Source: Gammaproteobacteria bacterium (GTDB lineage Bacteria; Pseudomonadota; Gammaproteobacteria; Steroidobacterales; Steroidobacteraceae). Taken from it: a stretch of DNA of 64,000 bases. The stretch's first letter is position 1. Each line of letters begins with the position of its first letter. The stretch is from contig VBNH01000043.1 in NCBI GenBank assembly GCA_005878095.1, positions 1 through 64,000 of the forward strand. The letters are read 5' to 3'. The translations under genes and the position numbers were made by a program. The notes under the pieces were generated by a model that searched no databases, was not told the origin of the DNA, and worked only from the letters and a program-made list of their open reading frames with translations. Of this stretch, positions 20,901 to 36,901 are shown piece after piece.

Positions 20901-22404
20901 TGCGGCCGCTCGCGGGGTCGAGCACGTTCGCGCCTCCGCCGTGAGTGCCGACCCAGATCGCGCCGTTGCGCGCCTCGAAGAGGGTCATGATGCCCGCGGC
21001 GCTCAAGGAGCGCGGATCGCCAGGCTTGACCGAGATCGATTCCAGCTGCCCGTTGGGTGAGAGCTTGCGCAGCCCGCTGTCCCGGGTGCCGATCCACAGC
21101 GCGCCGTGACGATCCTGGAGCAGCGACATCACGCGCAGGTCGCCGACGGCGTTGTGCCGGCCGACGATGGTGTCGACGTCGGTGGCCTTGCCGGTGTCAT
21201 CGTCGTAGCGGGTGAGTCCGCCTCCCAGCGAGGCGATCCACACCTTGCTGTCGGGCGCCTCGGCGAACGCCGTCACCAGCTTGTCCCCCAGCCAGGCCGG
21301 GCGGTGCCCGCCGAGCTCCCAGCTGCGCGGATTCCAGCGGCTGACGCCGCCGGCGCGCGTTCCAATCCACACCAGGCCTGTCTCGTCCTGGTACAGCGAC
21401 ATGACGAAGGAGTCGCGCAACGAGTCGGCGTCGCTCGGGTCGTGGCGGTAGTGGGTGAACTGTCCGGTGGCGCGGTTCAGCATATCCAGCCCGGTCGCGG
21501 TTCCGATCCACAAATGACCCGCCTGGTCCTCGAGCAGTGCCCGCACGTCGTCGTTGGCGAGCGAGGCCGCCTGCACCGCATCGTGACGGAAGACCGCCGT
21601 CACCCGGCCATCGCGGTCCATCCGATCAAGACCCGCATCGAAGGTGCCGACCCACAGGGCGCCGCTGTGATCCTCGAGCAGCCGGGAGACCTGGTTGCCG
21701 CTGAGCGAGCGCGGATTGCCGCCCTCGTGACGAAAATGGATGAACGCGCGGTGTTCGGGCTGCCAGCGGTCGAGCCCGACCTCCGTTCCCACCCACAGCG
21801 CCCCTGAACGGTCGAGCGCCAGGGTGAAAATCCGGTCGTCGATCAACGAGCTCGGATCGTTGGGATCATGACGCAGATGCTCGATGCGTCCCGAGGACGG
21901 CTCGAGAATGTCGATGCCCGCGTTGGTTGTTCCCACCCAGACACGATTGGCGCCATCGACCACCACGGCGTGCACGGCGTCGCTGGCGAGCGAGCCGGCA
22001 TTGTTGGGATCGTGGCGGTAGACGGTGAAACTGTCGGTCGCGCGCTGCCAGCGTGCCAGGCCGCCGTCCTTGATGGCGATCCACAGATCGTGGTGCCCGT
22101 CCTCCACGATGGTCCGGATGTAGTTGCCCGGCAGTCCGTCGCGGGAGCTGCGCGAGTAGGCGTAGCGGAACAGCTCATGGCCGTCGTAACGCACCAGGCC
22201 GTCTTCGGTGGCGAGCCACACGAAGCCCTGCGAGTCCTGCAGGGTCGCGAATACCGTTCCCTGCGGCAGGCCGTCGGCGGTCGTCAGGTGCTCGAGAACG
22301 AGCGGCGCGTCCGCGGCGTGTGCGCCGGCACAGCCCCCCAGCAGGCACACCGCTGCGATGATCAGCGTCGCAGACCGGGTGCCGCCATGGGTGTTCGTGC
22401 TCAT
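17938..22404 (-). CDS. Hybrid sensor histidine kinase with periplasmic beta-propeller, receiver and Hpt domains
   Basis: The protein has 1488 residues. The N-terminal signal sequence includes a lipobox-like LLGGC, but the protein also has a transmembrane segment later. Residues about 35-740 contain many repeats of the two-component regulator propeller type (variants of LLEDxxGxLWVGT and the LxxFRHDP element). A Y_Y_Y domain and a membrane helix ([17 protein letters not shown]) follow. Then come a coiled coil, HisKA with His879 ([11 protein letters not shown]), HATPase ([10 protein letters not shown]), a degenerate receiver-like segment, a true receiver with Asp1286 ([11 protein letters not shown]), and an Hpt domain with His1428 ([11 protein letters not shown]). 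The ligand is unknown; similar propeller kinases often sense oligosaccharides. It overlaps the next gene by ATGA. The ATG at 22404 is preferred over GTG 22419 because it gives a cleaner signal sequence. Confidence 0.92.
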   Translation of the reverse strand: MSTNTHGGTRSATLIIAAVCLLGGCAGAHAADAPLVLEHLTTADGLPQGTVFATLQDSQGFVWLATEDGLVRYDGHELFRYAYSRSSRDGLPGNYIRTIVEDGHHDLWIAIKDGGLARWQRATDSFTVYRHDPNNAGSLASDAVHAVVVDGANRVWVGTTNAGIDILEPSSGRIEHLRHDPNDPSSLIDDRIFTLALDRSGALWVGTEVGLDRWQPEHRAFIHFRHEGGNPRSLSGNQVSRLLEDHSGALWVGTFDAGLDRMDRDGRVTAVFRHDAVQAASLANDDVRALLEDQAGHLWIGTATGLDMLNRATGQFTHYRHDPSDADSLRDSFVMSLYQDETGLVWIGTRAGGVSRWNPRSWELGGHRPAWLGDKLVTAFAEAPDSKVWIASLGGGLTRYDDDTGKATDVDTIVGRHNAVGDLRVMSLLQDRHGALWIGTRDSGLRKLSPNGQLESISVKPGDPRSLSAAGIMTLFEARNGAIWVGTHGGGANVLDPASGRIRQLPYGSNVPGALSSPHVTAIAQDSRGNLWMGTDGGGLDLARAEGTVLKVFRHDARDPGTLPANTVYALAVDARDRVWVATDGGGLALVQGSPAAPDAIRFKVLTREEGLSSDTVYGVVADAGGRIWLSSDAGLVRYDPESGGIKTYHREHGLQGEEFNFGAYHRLRDGRLCFGGPGGFNIFDPSRLTENRQPPHVALTRVEVLGVPAPGPRPYWLLERIDLGYRANILSLDFGALDFASPKRNRLAYRMTGLTDRWLDLGAQRRITLTNLDAGDHLLEVRAANSDSVWNGTPLRLTIHRDPAPWKSWWACIAYALAALAALAYRVRLQRLKFQRVVSARQRLESEVELRTRELTESNRQLADAVQAKSNFLDRMSHELRTPMNGVVGMTELLARTPQSSTQARLTDTIRSSARVLLQIVNDLLDLSKINAGKIALEELPFDLGQVLEECTSLFAGAAQTKGIELIVWPPAREHCSLRGDALRVRQILMNLIGNAVKFTAQGEVIVKADVHPEAPGGASLDISVSDTGIGMDAATIGKIFEPFTQADESTTRRFGGSGLGLAICRELAQLMGGSISVDSRPQAGSTFHLRLQLPAGPAAAAPAPVWPQRRVRILTRRPALAESLARHARALGLTVLPDDATPPDDQDLVLADASSQHDYLQACLGAGKARQRNLIVLATAAELDSPDLAGFESQAVVLKPVQRGALYDALAAARGRAPQVAVAPAALPAEALSAHVLLVEDEPVNAAVAQGYLTALGCTSVWVKDGAEAVARNAAERFDLILMDLSMPGMDGFATTALMRQRGAAPGRVPIVALTAHDAANYRDACLTAGMDDMLNKPYTLEECAQVVRRFSVRGAVAASTRAPSDPLASVDAAAVATLRRLRSDERVDLYSKLVELFQAGSAPALAQLAATLEAADLVAAAAICHKFGSSAANVGAIAFARDVRELERLCAAGEAQRARELYERLAAAYPALIEQLSALRLRASA

Positions 22405-22457
22405 GCGCCTACCATGCACCAGGCCGCCCCTCGCCGCCGGTGCGGTGCGAGGCTCAC

Positions 22458-24089
22458 TCAGGCGCGGGCCGCCGCGCGCACCGGCGTCGCCATGTCAGCC
22501 GCGGCGTCCCGGAACAGGTCGCCGCTGCCGAGCCGGCAACCGAGTGCCAGCAGCGCCTCGCGCTGCTCGGGATCGTCGACGCCGGTGGCGATCGGCGTGA
22601 CTCCCAGCGCGGTGGCCATGCCGATGCCGGCGTGGCACACCTTGCGTGCTACCGCGTCGCTGCGCAGTGCGGTCACCCAGGCGCGATCGAGCTGCAATCC
22701 CCAGATCGGCGCGCGGGCCAGCAGGTCGAGCGAGCCCATCCCGCGGCCGACTTCGTCGACCACCAGCTGCACGCCGAGCTGTCCGAGGCAGCGCAGGTCG
22801 ACCGCCTCGCGCGCAATGAGCACACGCTCCGAGACGCGCAGCTCCAGCCGGTCGGCGGGCACCGCGCCCTCGGAGAGGAGGCGGCCGATGTCGGTGGCGA
22901 AATCCTCGTGCAGCACGTGATGGCGCAGAGCGCCGAAGGACAGACGCACGTCCGCGTCCGCCGCGGCCGTGAGGCGCGCGAAATCCTCCCCGAGGCCGCT
23001 GAGGACGGCTCGCGACAGCGTCGTGGCGAGACCGGTGGTTTCGGCAACTTTCAGGAATTCCGCCGCACGGATCTCCCCGCGCAGCGGGTGCAGCCAGCGC
23101 AGGTATCCCACCCAGGTGACCAGTCGACCGCTCGCGAGGTCGTGACGGCCGACGTAACGCAGACGGATGTCGCGGTTCGCAATGGCGTCACGCAACTCAC
23201 GGGCGATGTCGAGCCGCGCCAGGGAGCGCAGCCGCAGGGTGTCGGTGAAGAAGCACACCGCGGAGGATCCGCAGCGGCGCGCTTCGGTGGCGGCGGCGCG
23301 CGCGTGATCGAGGAGCAGCTTCGGCGAGGAGGCATCCTGGCCCAGCACCGCCACGCCCGCGTAGGGAGTCAGATGGAACTCGGCGCCGAGGGTCGCGACC
23401 GGCTCGCGCAGGCTGGTGCATACGCTGGCGAGGCAGGCATCGATCGCATCCCGATCCGAGCTCTCGAGCACCACCGCCAGGAGACTCTCGCTCAACTGTC
23501 CCAGGTACCACCAGGCTTTCTCACCGCCCGGGTCCTGAGTCGGCAGCCGCAGGATCGCCGCGCTCATGATCTGCTCTGCGACCTTGGCGGCGATGATCTG
23601 TGCGATATCGGCGATGCCATCGACGTGGATGACGGCGACGGCGAGCGGCATCTCGCGCAGCGCAGCCATGGACATCGACTCCTTGAAACGGCGCAGGAAG
23701 CCGCGGCGGTCGAGCTGCGGCCGGGGGCGCTCATCGGTGGCATCCAGCGCATCCTCCGGCGCCGCGGCAGCGACGCGCACGACACAGATCGCGCTGTCCG
23801 GACCGTGGGCGCTGGCGCGCACCTCGTAGGCGCATCCGCCCTCCTCAAAGCGCGCTTCCGCGGTCGCGCGCGAGACGATCGCCCGGCGCGCGAGCTGCCT
23901 GAGCAGGCTCGCCACGTGCCGCGACCACACGGCCTCGAGCCGCTGACCGGCCAGATCCCGGGACGGCCGCAGGTCGGGGACGCCGTGCCCGCCGCCACAC
24001 TGCAGGACGACGCCATCGCGTCGGACGAGCAGCACGAGATCCGGCAGCCCTTCGATCAACGCATCCGGGGTCTTGGAGAGGTCCGTCAT
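22458..24089 (-). CDS. Degenerate GGDEF/EAL-like protein, probably non-catalytic
   Basis: The protein has 543 residues. Residues about 1-110 look like a weak PAS-type domain. The middle (about 125-290) resembles a GGDEF fold without a GGDEF signature, and the C-terminal part (about 300-535) resembles an EAL domain. The EAL triplet is replaced by Val327-Gly-Tyr (TWVGYLRW). The acidic EITES position reads RVSER, and DDFGTGYS reads DEVGRGMGS. Metal binding and hydrolysis of cyclic-di-GMP are therefore unlikely; it may bind nucleotide or protein as a receptor. It ends 53 bases before the hybrid kinase on the same strand and may be co-transcribed with it. Confidence 0.82.
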   Translation of the reverse strand: MTDLSKTPDALIEGLPDLVLLVRRDGVVLQCGGGHGVPDLRPSRDLAGQRLEAVWSRHVASLLRQLARRAIVSRATAEARFEEGGCAYEVRASAHGPDSAICVVRVAAAAPEDALDATDERPRPQLDRRGFLRRFKESMSMAALREMPLAVAVIHVDGIADIAQIIAAKVAEQIMSAAILRLPTQDPGGEKAWWYLGQLSESLLAVVLESSDRDAIDACLASVCTSLREPVATLGAEFHLTPYAGVAVLGQDASSPKLLLDHARAAATEARRCGSSAVCFFTDTLRLRSLARLDIARELRDAIANRDIRLRYVGRHDLASGRLVTWVGYLRWLHPLRGEIRAAEFLKVAETTGLATTLSRAVLSGLGEDFARLTAAADADVRLSFGALRHHVLHEDFATDIGRLLSEGAVPADRLELRVSERVLIAREAVDLRCLGQLGVQLVVDEVGRGMGSLDLLARAPIWGLQLDRAWVTALRSDAVARKVCHAGIGMATALGVTPIATGVDDPEQREALLALGCRLGSGDLFRDAAADMATPVRAAARA

Positions 24090-24221
24090 GCTGACAATCC
24101 TAGGGACGCAGACGGGCGCAGTCCTCGACGCACGTCACGGGCGGCGCGACGCGCGGCATTGGTACGTCATTGATTTGCACCGACTTTAGCGGTCCTAAGC
24201 CGGTGAGGGGCGAGCCGCCTG

Positions 24222-24998
24222 CTACAGATCGCGCATCAGCATGAGTTTGAGCACGCAGGGGTCGGAGGAATGAGTGAGTCCGCGGCCGATGCCGAACTCG
24301 ATCCCGCTGCTGCTGCTGCTGTAGTCGAACACTGCGAACAGCGACTGCGACGGCTGGGGACCGAAGTCGGCGTAGTGCTCGAGTGCCAAGGCGAGCTGGT
24401 CGCCGATCCTGTAGGCCACGCGGGTCGCGGGAGCGAAGGCGAGTTTACCGAGGCCGTCGAAGTCGGTATCGAGAATGGGATTGGCGATCAGGTCGAGACG
24501 GCCGAGGTGCACGCCGATGATGGGACGGATCTCGCCCGTAAAGCGCCTCATGTCCCACTGCGGCGCGTTGTAGCTGAACTCGAAGTTGAGGCCGTAGAAC
24601 ACGGTTCGATCGTGCGCATCGGGCACGACCAGCAGAGCGCGAAGCTTGACGCCATCGAACAGCAGACGGCCGTCGGCGGTTCGGGTATAGAGCGGCAGAT
24701 AGGTTCCCGCCTCGAGCCACTCCGTGACGCCATAGGCCCATTCGGGCACCCCGTTGAGCGTGTGGTCGGCAATGACGCCCCCCGGGAAAGCAGCCTGCCG
24801 TCGGCCGGAAGGCGTGAAGTTGTTGTGCCAGGTGAGGTTGAACCGCCCCGGCCCCGTGATCTCGGCGTCGTAGACCTGGATCTCGTCGGTCTGGGCCCGG
24901 GCCGCGCCGGCCCACGCCAACACGCAGGCCAGCAGCGCGGAGCATCTTCCAACAGGGTCCGCACCGCCCGCTGTCCCGACGCGCTTGTGCACCATCAT
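24222..24998 (-). CDS. Exported protein with outer-membrane beta-barrel character
   Basis: The protein has 258 residues. A signal peptide (LLACVLAWAGAARA) ends near residue 35. The mature part alternates polar and aromatic residues, such as FNLTWHNNF, FYGLNFEFSYN, RVAYRIGDQLALALEHYADFG and SLFAVFDYSSSSSGIEFGIG, as in outer-membrane beta-barrels. It ends in a Leu rather than Phe. No named family is recognised. A run of five CTG on the plus strand (near 24306-24320) encodes part of a serine stretch and is a small microsatellite. The ATG codons at 24998 and 24995 are equally possible starts. It is separate from the EAL-like gene by 132 bases in which no gene is seen. Confidence 0.7.
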   Translation of the reverse strand: MMVHKRVGTAGGADPVGRCSALLACVLAWAGAARAQTDEIQVYDAEITGPGRFNLTWHNNFTPSGRRQAAFPGGVIADHTLNGVPEWAYGVTEWLEAGTYLPLYTRTADGRLLFDGVKLRALLVVPDAHDRTVFYGLNFEFSYNAPQWDMRRFTGEIRPIIGVHLGRLDLIANPILDTDFDGLGKLAFAPATRVAYRIGDQLALALEHYADFGPQPSQSLFAVFDYSSSSSGIEFGIGRGLTHSSDPCVLKLMLMRDL

Positions 24999-25022
24999 CA
25001 CCGCTGCTTCAAGTGTGCCTTA

Positions 25023-25147
25023 AGCGTGACCTTCCATGCTCAGCGTGACCGTCCCTGCTCAGCGTGACCGTCCCTGCTCAGCGTGACCGTCCATGCTCAG
25101 CGCAACCGTCCATGGTCAGCGTAACCGTCCATGCTCAGCGCGTCTCC
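25023..25147. repeat. 19-bp tandem repeat, six units plus a partial
   Basis: Units begin at 25023, 25042, 25061, 25080, 25099 and 25118, with a partial seventh at 25137. The unit is close to AGCGTGACCGTCCATGCTC. Units 2 and 3 are identical; the others differ at one to a few positions. The array lies between the start of the exported protein gene (24998) and the rpsO promoter. It does not encode a convincing protein. Confidence 0.9.
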
Positions 25148-25193
25148 GGCGCAAGTCCCGCGCTTTGGCATCGTCTTCGACCGGCTTTCAGGC

Positions 25194-25223
25194 TTGTGGC
25201 AGGACGGCTCGGCCGGGTACAAT
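25194..25223 (+). promoter_or_regulatory. Promoter of rpsO-pnp
   Basis: TTGTGG (25194-25199) and TACAAT (25218-25223) are separated by 18 bases, a good sigma-70 match. It lies 51 bases before the rpsO start codon. Confidence 0.7.
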
Positions 25224-25274
25224 CCCGCGCTTATCAAAAGGGCTCTTAAGACAAGTAGTTAGGATTATCGCGCA

Positions 25275-25544
25275 ATGGCTTTAACCAGCGAGAAAAAGGG
25301 CGGGATTCTCGCGCAGTTCCGCCGCGGACCAGCCGACACCGGCTCCCCGGAAGTACAGGTGGCGCTGCTGTCCGAGCGCATCAACGGCCTCGGCGAGCAC
25401 TTCACCGCGCACAAGCGTGATCACTCCTCGCGGCGCGGGCTCGTCAAGATGGTGAACCAACGCCGCAAGCTCCTCGATTACCTCAGGGCCACGCAACCCC
25501 AGAAGTACCAGGAGCTCGTCGAGCGACTGGGGCTTCGCCGCTGA
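25275..25544 (+). CDS. rpsO: 30S ribosomal protein S15
   Basis: The protein has 89 residues, exactly the family length. S15 binds the central domain of 16S rRNA early in 30S assembly. Motifs include [17 protein letters not shown] and the [25 protein letters not shown] stretch that contacts rRNA. It starts at ATG 25275 and is followed by pnp after a hairpin, the order seen in many proteobacteria. In E. coli, S15 represses its own translation; nothing here tests that. Confidence 0.98.
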   Translation: MALTSEKKGGILAQFRRGPADTGSPEVQVALLSERINGLGEHFTAHKRDHSSRRGLVKMVNQRRKLLDYLRATQPQKYQELVERLGLRR

Positions 25545-25553
25545 GAACCCAAG

Positions 25554-25585
25554 GGCCGCCGTTACACGTGCGGCCTTTGTGTTTT
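25554..25585 (+). terminator. Terminator/processing hairpin between rpsO and pnp
   Basis: GGCCGC (25554-25559) pairs with GCGGCC (25570-25575), followed by TTTGTGTTTT. In E. coli the rpsO-pnp gap also holds a partial terminator and RNase III site, so read-through into pnp is likely. Confidence 0.65.
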
Positions 25586-25618
25586 GTGCCTGAACCTTCC
25601 ACTTTCGAGGATTGAGCC

Positions 25619-27706
<2,088 letters not shown>

Positions 27707-27722
27707 GCGCGCCCGCGCGCCT

Positions 27723-28064
27723 TCAAACCGGCGGCGGTGCGCGTCCGGCGTTCTCGCTGGCGAACAGTTTCAGGCTCTGCTCCAGGTAGCTGCCGACCAT
27801 GCTGCGCATGGCGTCACCGTAAGAGCGGATGACCTGCGAGAGGAAGTCGCGGCTCATGAGCGGCTCGCCGTCGTGTTCCTGCTCGGCGATGACCTGCAGC
27901 AGGATCGAGCGCGTGATGTCCCCTTGGGTCTTCTTGTCGACGACCACGAAGTCGATGCGCTCGATCACCAGGCGGCGGATGTCCGCGAGGGTGATGTACC
28001 GGCTCTCGACCGTGTCGTACAACCGCCTGTTCGGATACTTCTTAATAGTGCGCGGTTCACTCAT
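27723..28064 (-). CDS. phaR: PhaR-type regulator (polyhydroxyalkanoate synthesis repressor)
   Basis: The protein has 113 residues. The N-terminal PHB accumulation regulatory DNA-binding domain is clear: IKKYPNRRLYDTVESRYITLADIR. A second conserved segment (TRSILLQVIAEQEHDGEPLMS) follows. PhaR normally binds PHA granules and represses phasin and its own gene. This version is shorter than many and has only one accumulation-domain copy. No pha biosynthesis genes are in the window. The start ATG (28062-28064) has GAGGG about nine bases upstream. It converges with pnp, with a 16-base gap. Confidence 0.85.
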   Translation of the reverse strand: MSEPRTIKKYPNRRLYDTVESRYITLADIRRLVIERIDFVVVDKKTQGDITRSILLQVIAEQEHDGEPLMSRDFLSQVIRSYGDAMRSMVGSYLEQSLKLFASENAGRAPPPV

Positions 28065-28115
28065 GGACGGATCCCTCACTATGGGTTGTGCACCTTCCGT
28101 AGTGCTGGGCGTCTG

Positions 28116-28144
28116 CATATACCATATTACATCGGCACGTCGAA
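28116..28144 (-). promoter_or_regulatory. Candidate promoter of phaR
   Basis: On the minus strand TTCGAC (28139-28144) and TATATG (28116-28121) are separated by 17 bases. The region is locally AT-rich against the GC-rich background. It lies about 50 bases before the phaR start. Confidence 0.45.
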
Positions 28145-28174
28145 CCCAACTCGGAAAGCGAGAAACCTGCAAAC

Positions 28175-29047
28175 TCAGCAACGCCCCGCCGGCGGAGCAC
28201 GCACCTGCCGCACGCCGTGGAACCGGTCCAGATCCCAATGAGCGCAGGCCCACTCGAGCACCGTTCGGGGTGACTCGAGCTTGAGCGTGACTGGTGGGTC
28301 CTGGCCCAGCAGGACGAGGGCCTCGTGGAGCTGGCGCCCTGCTTGGGTCGGATCCAGGGCGACCGAGCGCCTGGATTTGGCGAGCTTTGCGCCGCCGGAC
28401 TCGGTGACGAGCGGCAGGTGCGCATAGCGGGGAGTCGGGAGCCGAAGGGCGCCCTGCAGGGCCAGCTGCCAGGGCGTGCTGTCGAGAAGGTCGGCGCCGC
28501 GCACCACATCGGTCACCCCCTGCAGCGCATCGTCCACCACCACCGCGAGCTGGTAGGCGAACGCGCCGTCGCGGCGCCGGATGATGACATCCCCGCGCTC
28601 CCGCAACTGAAAGCAGCGCACCCCCTGCGCCCGATCCTGGAAGGACACGACCACGTCCTCGACCCTGAAGCGCGTGGCGGTCGGTCCGCGGCGCCTGGGA
28701 CCGTCGCGGCACGTCCCCGGATAACCGCCCTCGGACGTGCGCTCGCGGCGCGAGCAACTGCACTGGAAGGTGAGTCCGAGCGCGGCGAGGGCCTGCTGCG
28801 CGCGCGCGTAGTGCTCGGTGCGGGTGCTCTGGTACTCGACGGCGCCGTCCCAGTGCAGGGCAAAGCCCTCGAGCGTATGCAGCATCTGGTCCGCGCAACC
28901 GGGGATCACCCGCGGCGCATCGAGATCCTCGATCCTGAGGAGCCAGCTCCCGCCGCGGCTGCGGGCGTCGACGAAGCTGCCCACGGCGGCGACCAGGGAG
29001 CCGAGGTGCAGCGATCCGGTCGGGGAGGGTGCGAAGCGCCCGACGTA
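28175..29047 (-). CDS. gluQ: Glutamyl-Q tRNA(Asp) synthetase; start codon not identifiable
   Basis: About 290 residues are visible from the first conserved codon. GluQ attaches glutamate to queuosine in tRNA-Asp. The class I HIGH-like motif is in SPTGSLHLGSL. Zinc-type cysteines are in FQCSCSRRE and GTCRDG, and the KMSKS-like motif is KLAKS. The conserved N-terminus (YVGRFAPSPTG) begins at 29047, but no ATG, GTG or TTG precedes it in frame before the reading frame enters dksA. The first canonical start downstream (GTG at 28984) would remove the HIGH motif. Either a non-canonical start is used or the sequence has a frameshift near 29050-29090. It follows dksA directly, a common arrangement, and queF nearby also belongs to queuosine metabolism. 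Confidence 0.85.
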   Translation of the reverse strand, partial: YVGRFAPSPTGSLHLGSLVAAVGSFVDARSRGGSWLLRIEDLDAPRVIPGCADQMLHTLEGFALHWDGAVEYQSTRTEHYARAQQALAALGLTFQCSCSRRERTSEGGYPGTCRDGPRRRGPTATRFRVEDVVVSFQDRAQGVRCFQLRERGDVIIRRRDGAFAYQLAVVVDDALQGVTDVVRGADLLDSTPWQLALQGALRLPTPRYAHLPLVTESGGAKLAKSRRSVALDPTQAGRQLHEALVLLGQDPPVTLKLESPRTVLEWACAHWDLDRFHGVRQVRAPPAGRC

Positions 29048-29099
29048 GCCCGGGCTCGCGGCGGATGGGCGTGCGTTCGGCTCGCAAGCGCTACGAGCG

Positions 29100-29870
29100 C
29101 TAGCGGTAACGGTCGTCGCGATCGCCGTACTGGCGCTCGCGCCGTTCCCGGCGCTCCTGGGCTTCGATGCTGAGGGTGGCCACGGGGCGTGCTTCCAGGC
29201 GCTTGATGCCGATTTCCTCGCCGGTCTCGAGGCAGTAGCCGTAAGAGCCGTCCTCGATGCGCTTCAGCGCGTCGTCGATCTTGCGGATCAGCTTGCGTTC
29301 GCGGTCGCGGGTGCGCAGCTCGAGGCTGAACTCTTCCTCCTGCGTGGCGCGGTCGTTGGGATCGGGGAAGTTCGCCGCCTCGTCCTTCATGTGCGTGACC
29401 GTACGATCCACCTCGACCATGAGGTCGCGCTTCCAGCTGTTGAGAATCAGGCGGAAGTGCTCGAGCTGCTGCTTGCTCATGTACTGTTCGCCGCGCTTGG
29501 CGATGTACGGCTGTACATTGCGCGGACCGGCCAGCAGGCTCCCCGGCTCGATCGTCTCGCTGTCCTCGCCGTCGGCATTCACAGCAGGCGCCGCCGCAGA
29601 GCGGTTCGCCGCGATCATCGTCGCCGTGGCCGGCGGTGGCGTCGCCGCAGCCACACGCACGGGCTTTCTCAGCTCGACAGGCGGGGCGCTCCCGGCGGCG
29701 GGCACGGCGGCGAGGGGCTTTTTCGGCGCCGCCGCGGTCTTGCGGGGGTGCCCGGCCGCTGCCCTGACACGCACCGGCTCGGGCTTGCGGCCGACCGCCT
29801 TTCTGACCGCTGGCCGGCTGGCCGCCTTCCTGCCCTTTGCGGACTTAGGCGCTGGTCTTTTGGCCGGCAT
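29100..29870 (-). CDS. dksA: RNA polymerase-binding transcription factor DksA, long N-terminal extension
   Basis: The protein has 256 residues, against about 150 in E. coli. The first ~115 are a Lys/Ala/Pro/Arg-rich, probably disordered extension. The rest is a DksA core: a coiled-coil (LNSWKRDLMVEVDRTVTHMKDEAANFPDPNDRA) whose tip keeps the DxxDxA-type acid-Ala pattern, then the zinc-finger region. Of the four zinc cysteines only Cys213 remains (YGYCLETGEEIG, then TLSIEA), so it belongs to the zinc-independent type. With ppGpp, DksA controls rRNA and amino-acid promoters. ATG 29870 is preferred over TTG 29873 because GAGGAG sits six bases before it. Confidence 0.94.
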   Translation of the reverse strand: MPAKRPAPKSAKGRKAASRPAVRKAVGRKPEPVRVRAAAGHPRKTAAAPKKPLAAVPAAGSAPPVELRKPVRVAAATPPPATATMIAANRSAAAPAVNADGEDSETIEPGSLLAGPRNVQPYIAKRGEQYMSKQQLEHFRLILNSWKRDLMVEVDRTVTHMKDEAANFPDPNDRATQEEEFSLELRTRDRERKLIRKIDDALKRIEDGSYGYCLETGEEIGIKRLEARPVATLSIEAQERRERRERQYGDRDDRYR

Positions 29871-29914
29871 CAATGGCTCCTCAAAACAGCATTCAGCCTC
29901 GTGAAGAACGCGCG

Positions 29915-29942
29915 ATTATACCGGCCGACCCCGGGCTGTACA
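29915..29942 (-). promoter_or_regulatory. Promoter of dksA(-gluQ)
   Basis: On the minus strand a perfect TATAAT (29915-29920) is preceded 16 bases upstream by TGTACA (29937-29942). The start codon of dksA is 45 bases downstream. Confidence 0.7.
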
Positions 29943-30004
29943 GGTAGGTGTTCTGCCGCTTACGGACGCGGCGGTTACGGCAGGGTAACGGCGGGCTGGG
30001 CCCG

Positions 30005-30364
30005 TCAGCCGCTCTGTCGGCGCTCGGCGACAACGGTGGTGTAGATTCCGCCGCGCACGTTGAAGCGCGCAGCGAGCCGCAGGAAGCGTGTCTGCAGCGT
30101 GGCCTGCAGATGATCGGCGATCTCGTTGGTCACGGCCTCGTGGTACGCGCCGCGATCACGAAACGACCAGATGTAGAGCTTCAGGGATTTAAGTTCCACG
30201 CACAGCCGGTCGGGCACGTACTCGAGGTCGAGCGTCGCGAAGTCCGGTTGCCCGGTGCGCGGACACAGGCAGGTGAACTCGGGGATCTGCATGCGGATCG
30301 TGTAGTCACGATCGGCGGCCGGGTTGGCGAAGGTCTCGAGCTCCGCGGTGGGCGTTAGGGGCAT
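30005..30364 (-). CDS. queF: NADPH-dependent 7-cyano-7-deazaguanine reductase QueF, short type
   Basis: The protein has 119 residues, the unimodular type I form rather than the 280-residue E. coli form. QueF reduces preQ0 to preQ1 in queuosine synthesis. The catalytic cysteine lies in [12 protein letters not shown] and the QueF substrate/NADPH motif is [16 protein letters not shown]. The ATG at 30364 leads to [15 protein letters not shown], a normal N-terminus. It is divergent from smc with 55 bases between the start codons, so both promoters must be close or overlap. Confidence 0.94.
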   Translation of the reverse strand: MPLTPTAELETFANPAADRDYTIRMQIPEFTCLCPRTGQPDFATLDLEYVPDRLCVELKSLKLYIWSFRDRGAYHEAVTNEIADHLQATLQTRFLRLAARFNVRGGIYTTVVAERRQSG

Positions 30365-30419
30365 ATTCCTCTACACTACACCATCTTCGGGGCCGCTCAG
30401 GGGGCGGAAGAAACCTACG

Positions 30420-33920
<3,501 letters not shown>

Positions 33921-33940
33921 GCGCGCCCGGTGTCCACGGC

Positions 33941-36849
<2,909 letters not shown>

Positions 36850-36867
36850 GCCGCGCGCGGTGAGCTC

Positions 36868-36901
36868 CTGACGCGCGCGCGCCGCCGCGGCGCAGCGTCA
36901 G
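36868..36901. terminator. Bidirectional hairpin between ligA and the PPIase gene
   Basis: CTGACGC (36868-36874) pairs with GCGTCAG (36895-36901), with a further GCGCC/GGCGC inner stem. It lies between two convergent genes and includes the stop codon of the minus-strand gene. There is no T tract, so termination is only probable. Confidence 0.45.

Noticed and set aside
25064-25284. Small proteins encoded across the 19-bp repeats
   Set aside because: The open frames only follow the repeat and run into rpsO out of frame; a 19-bp period shifts frame each unit, so no repeating peptide is kept.
28984-28984. GTG 28984 as the true start of gluQ
   Set aside because: It would delete the YVGRFAPSPTGSLHLGS segment that contains the class I ATP-binding motif, which is plainly present in frame just upstream.
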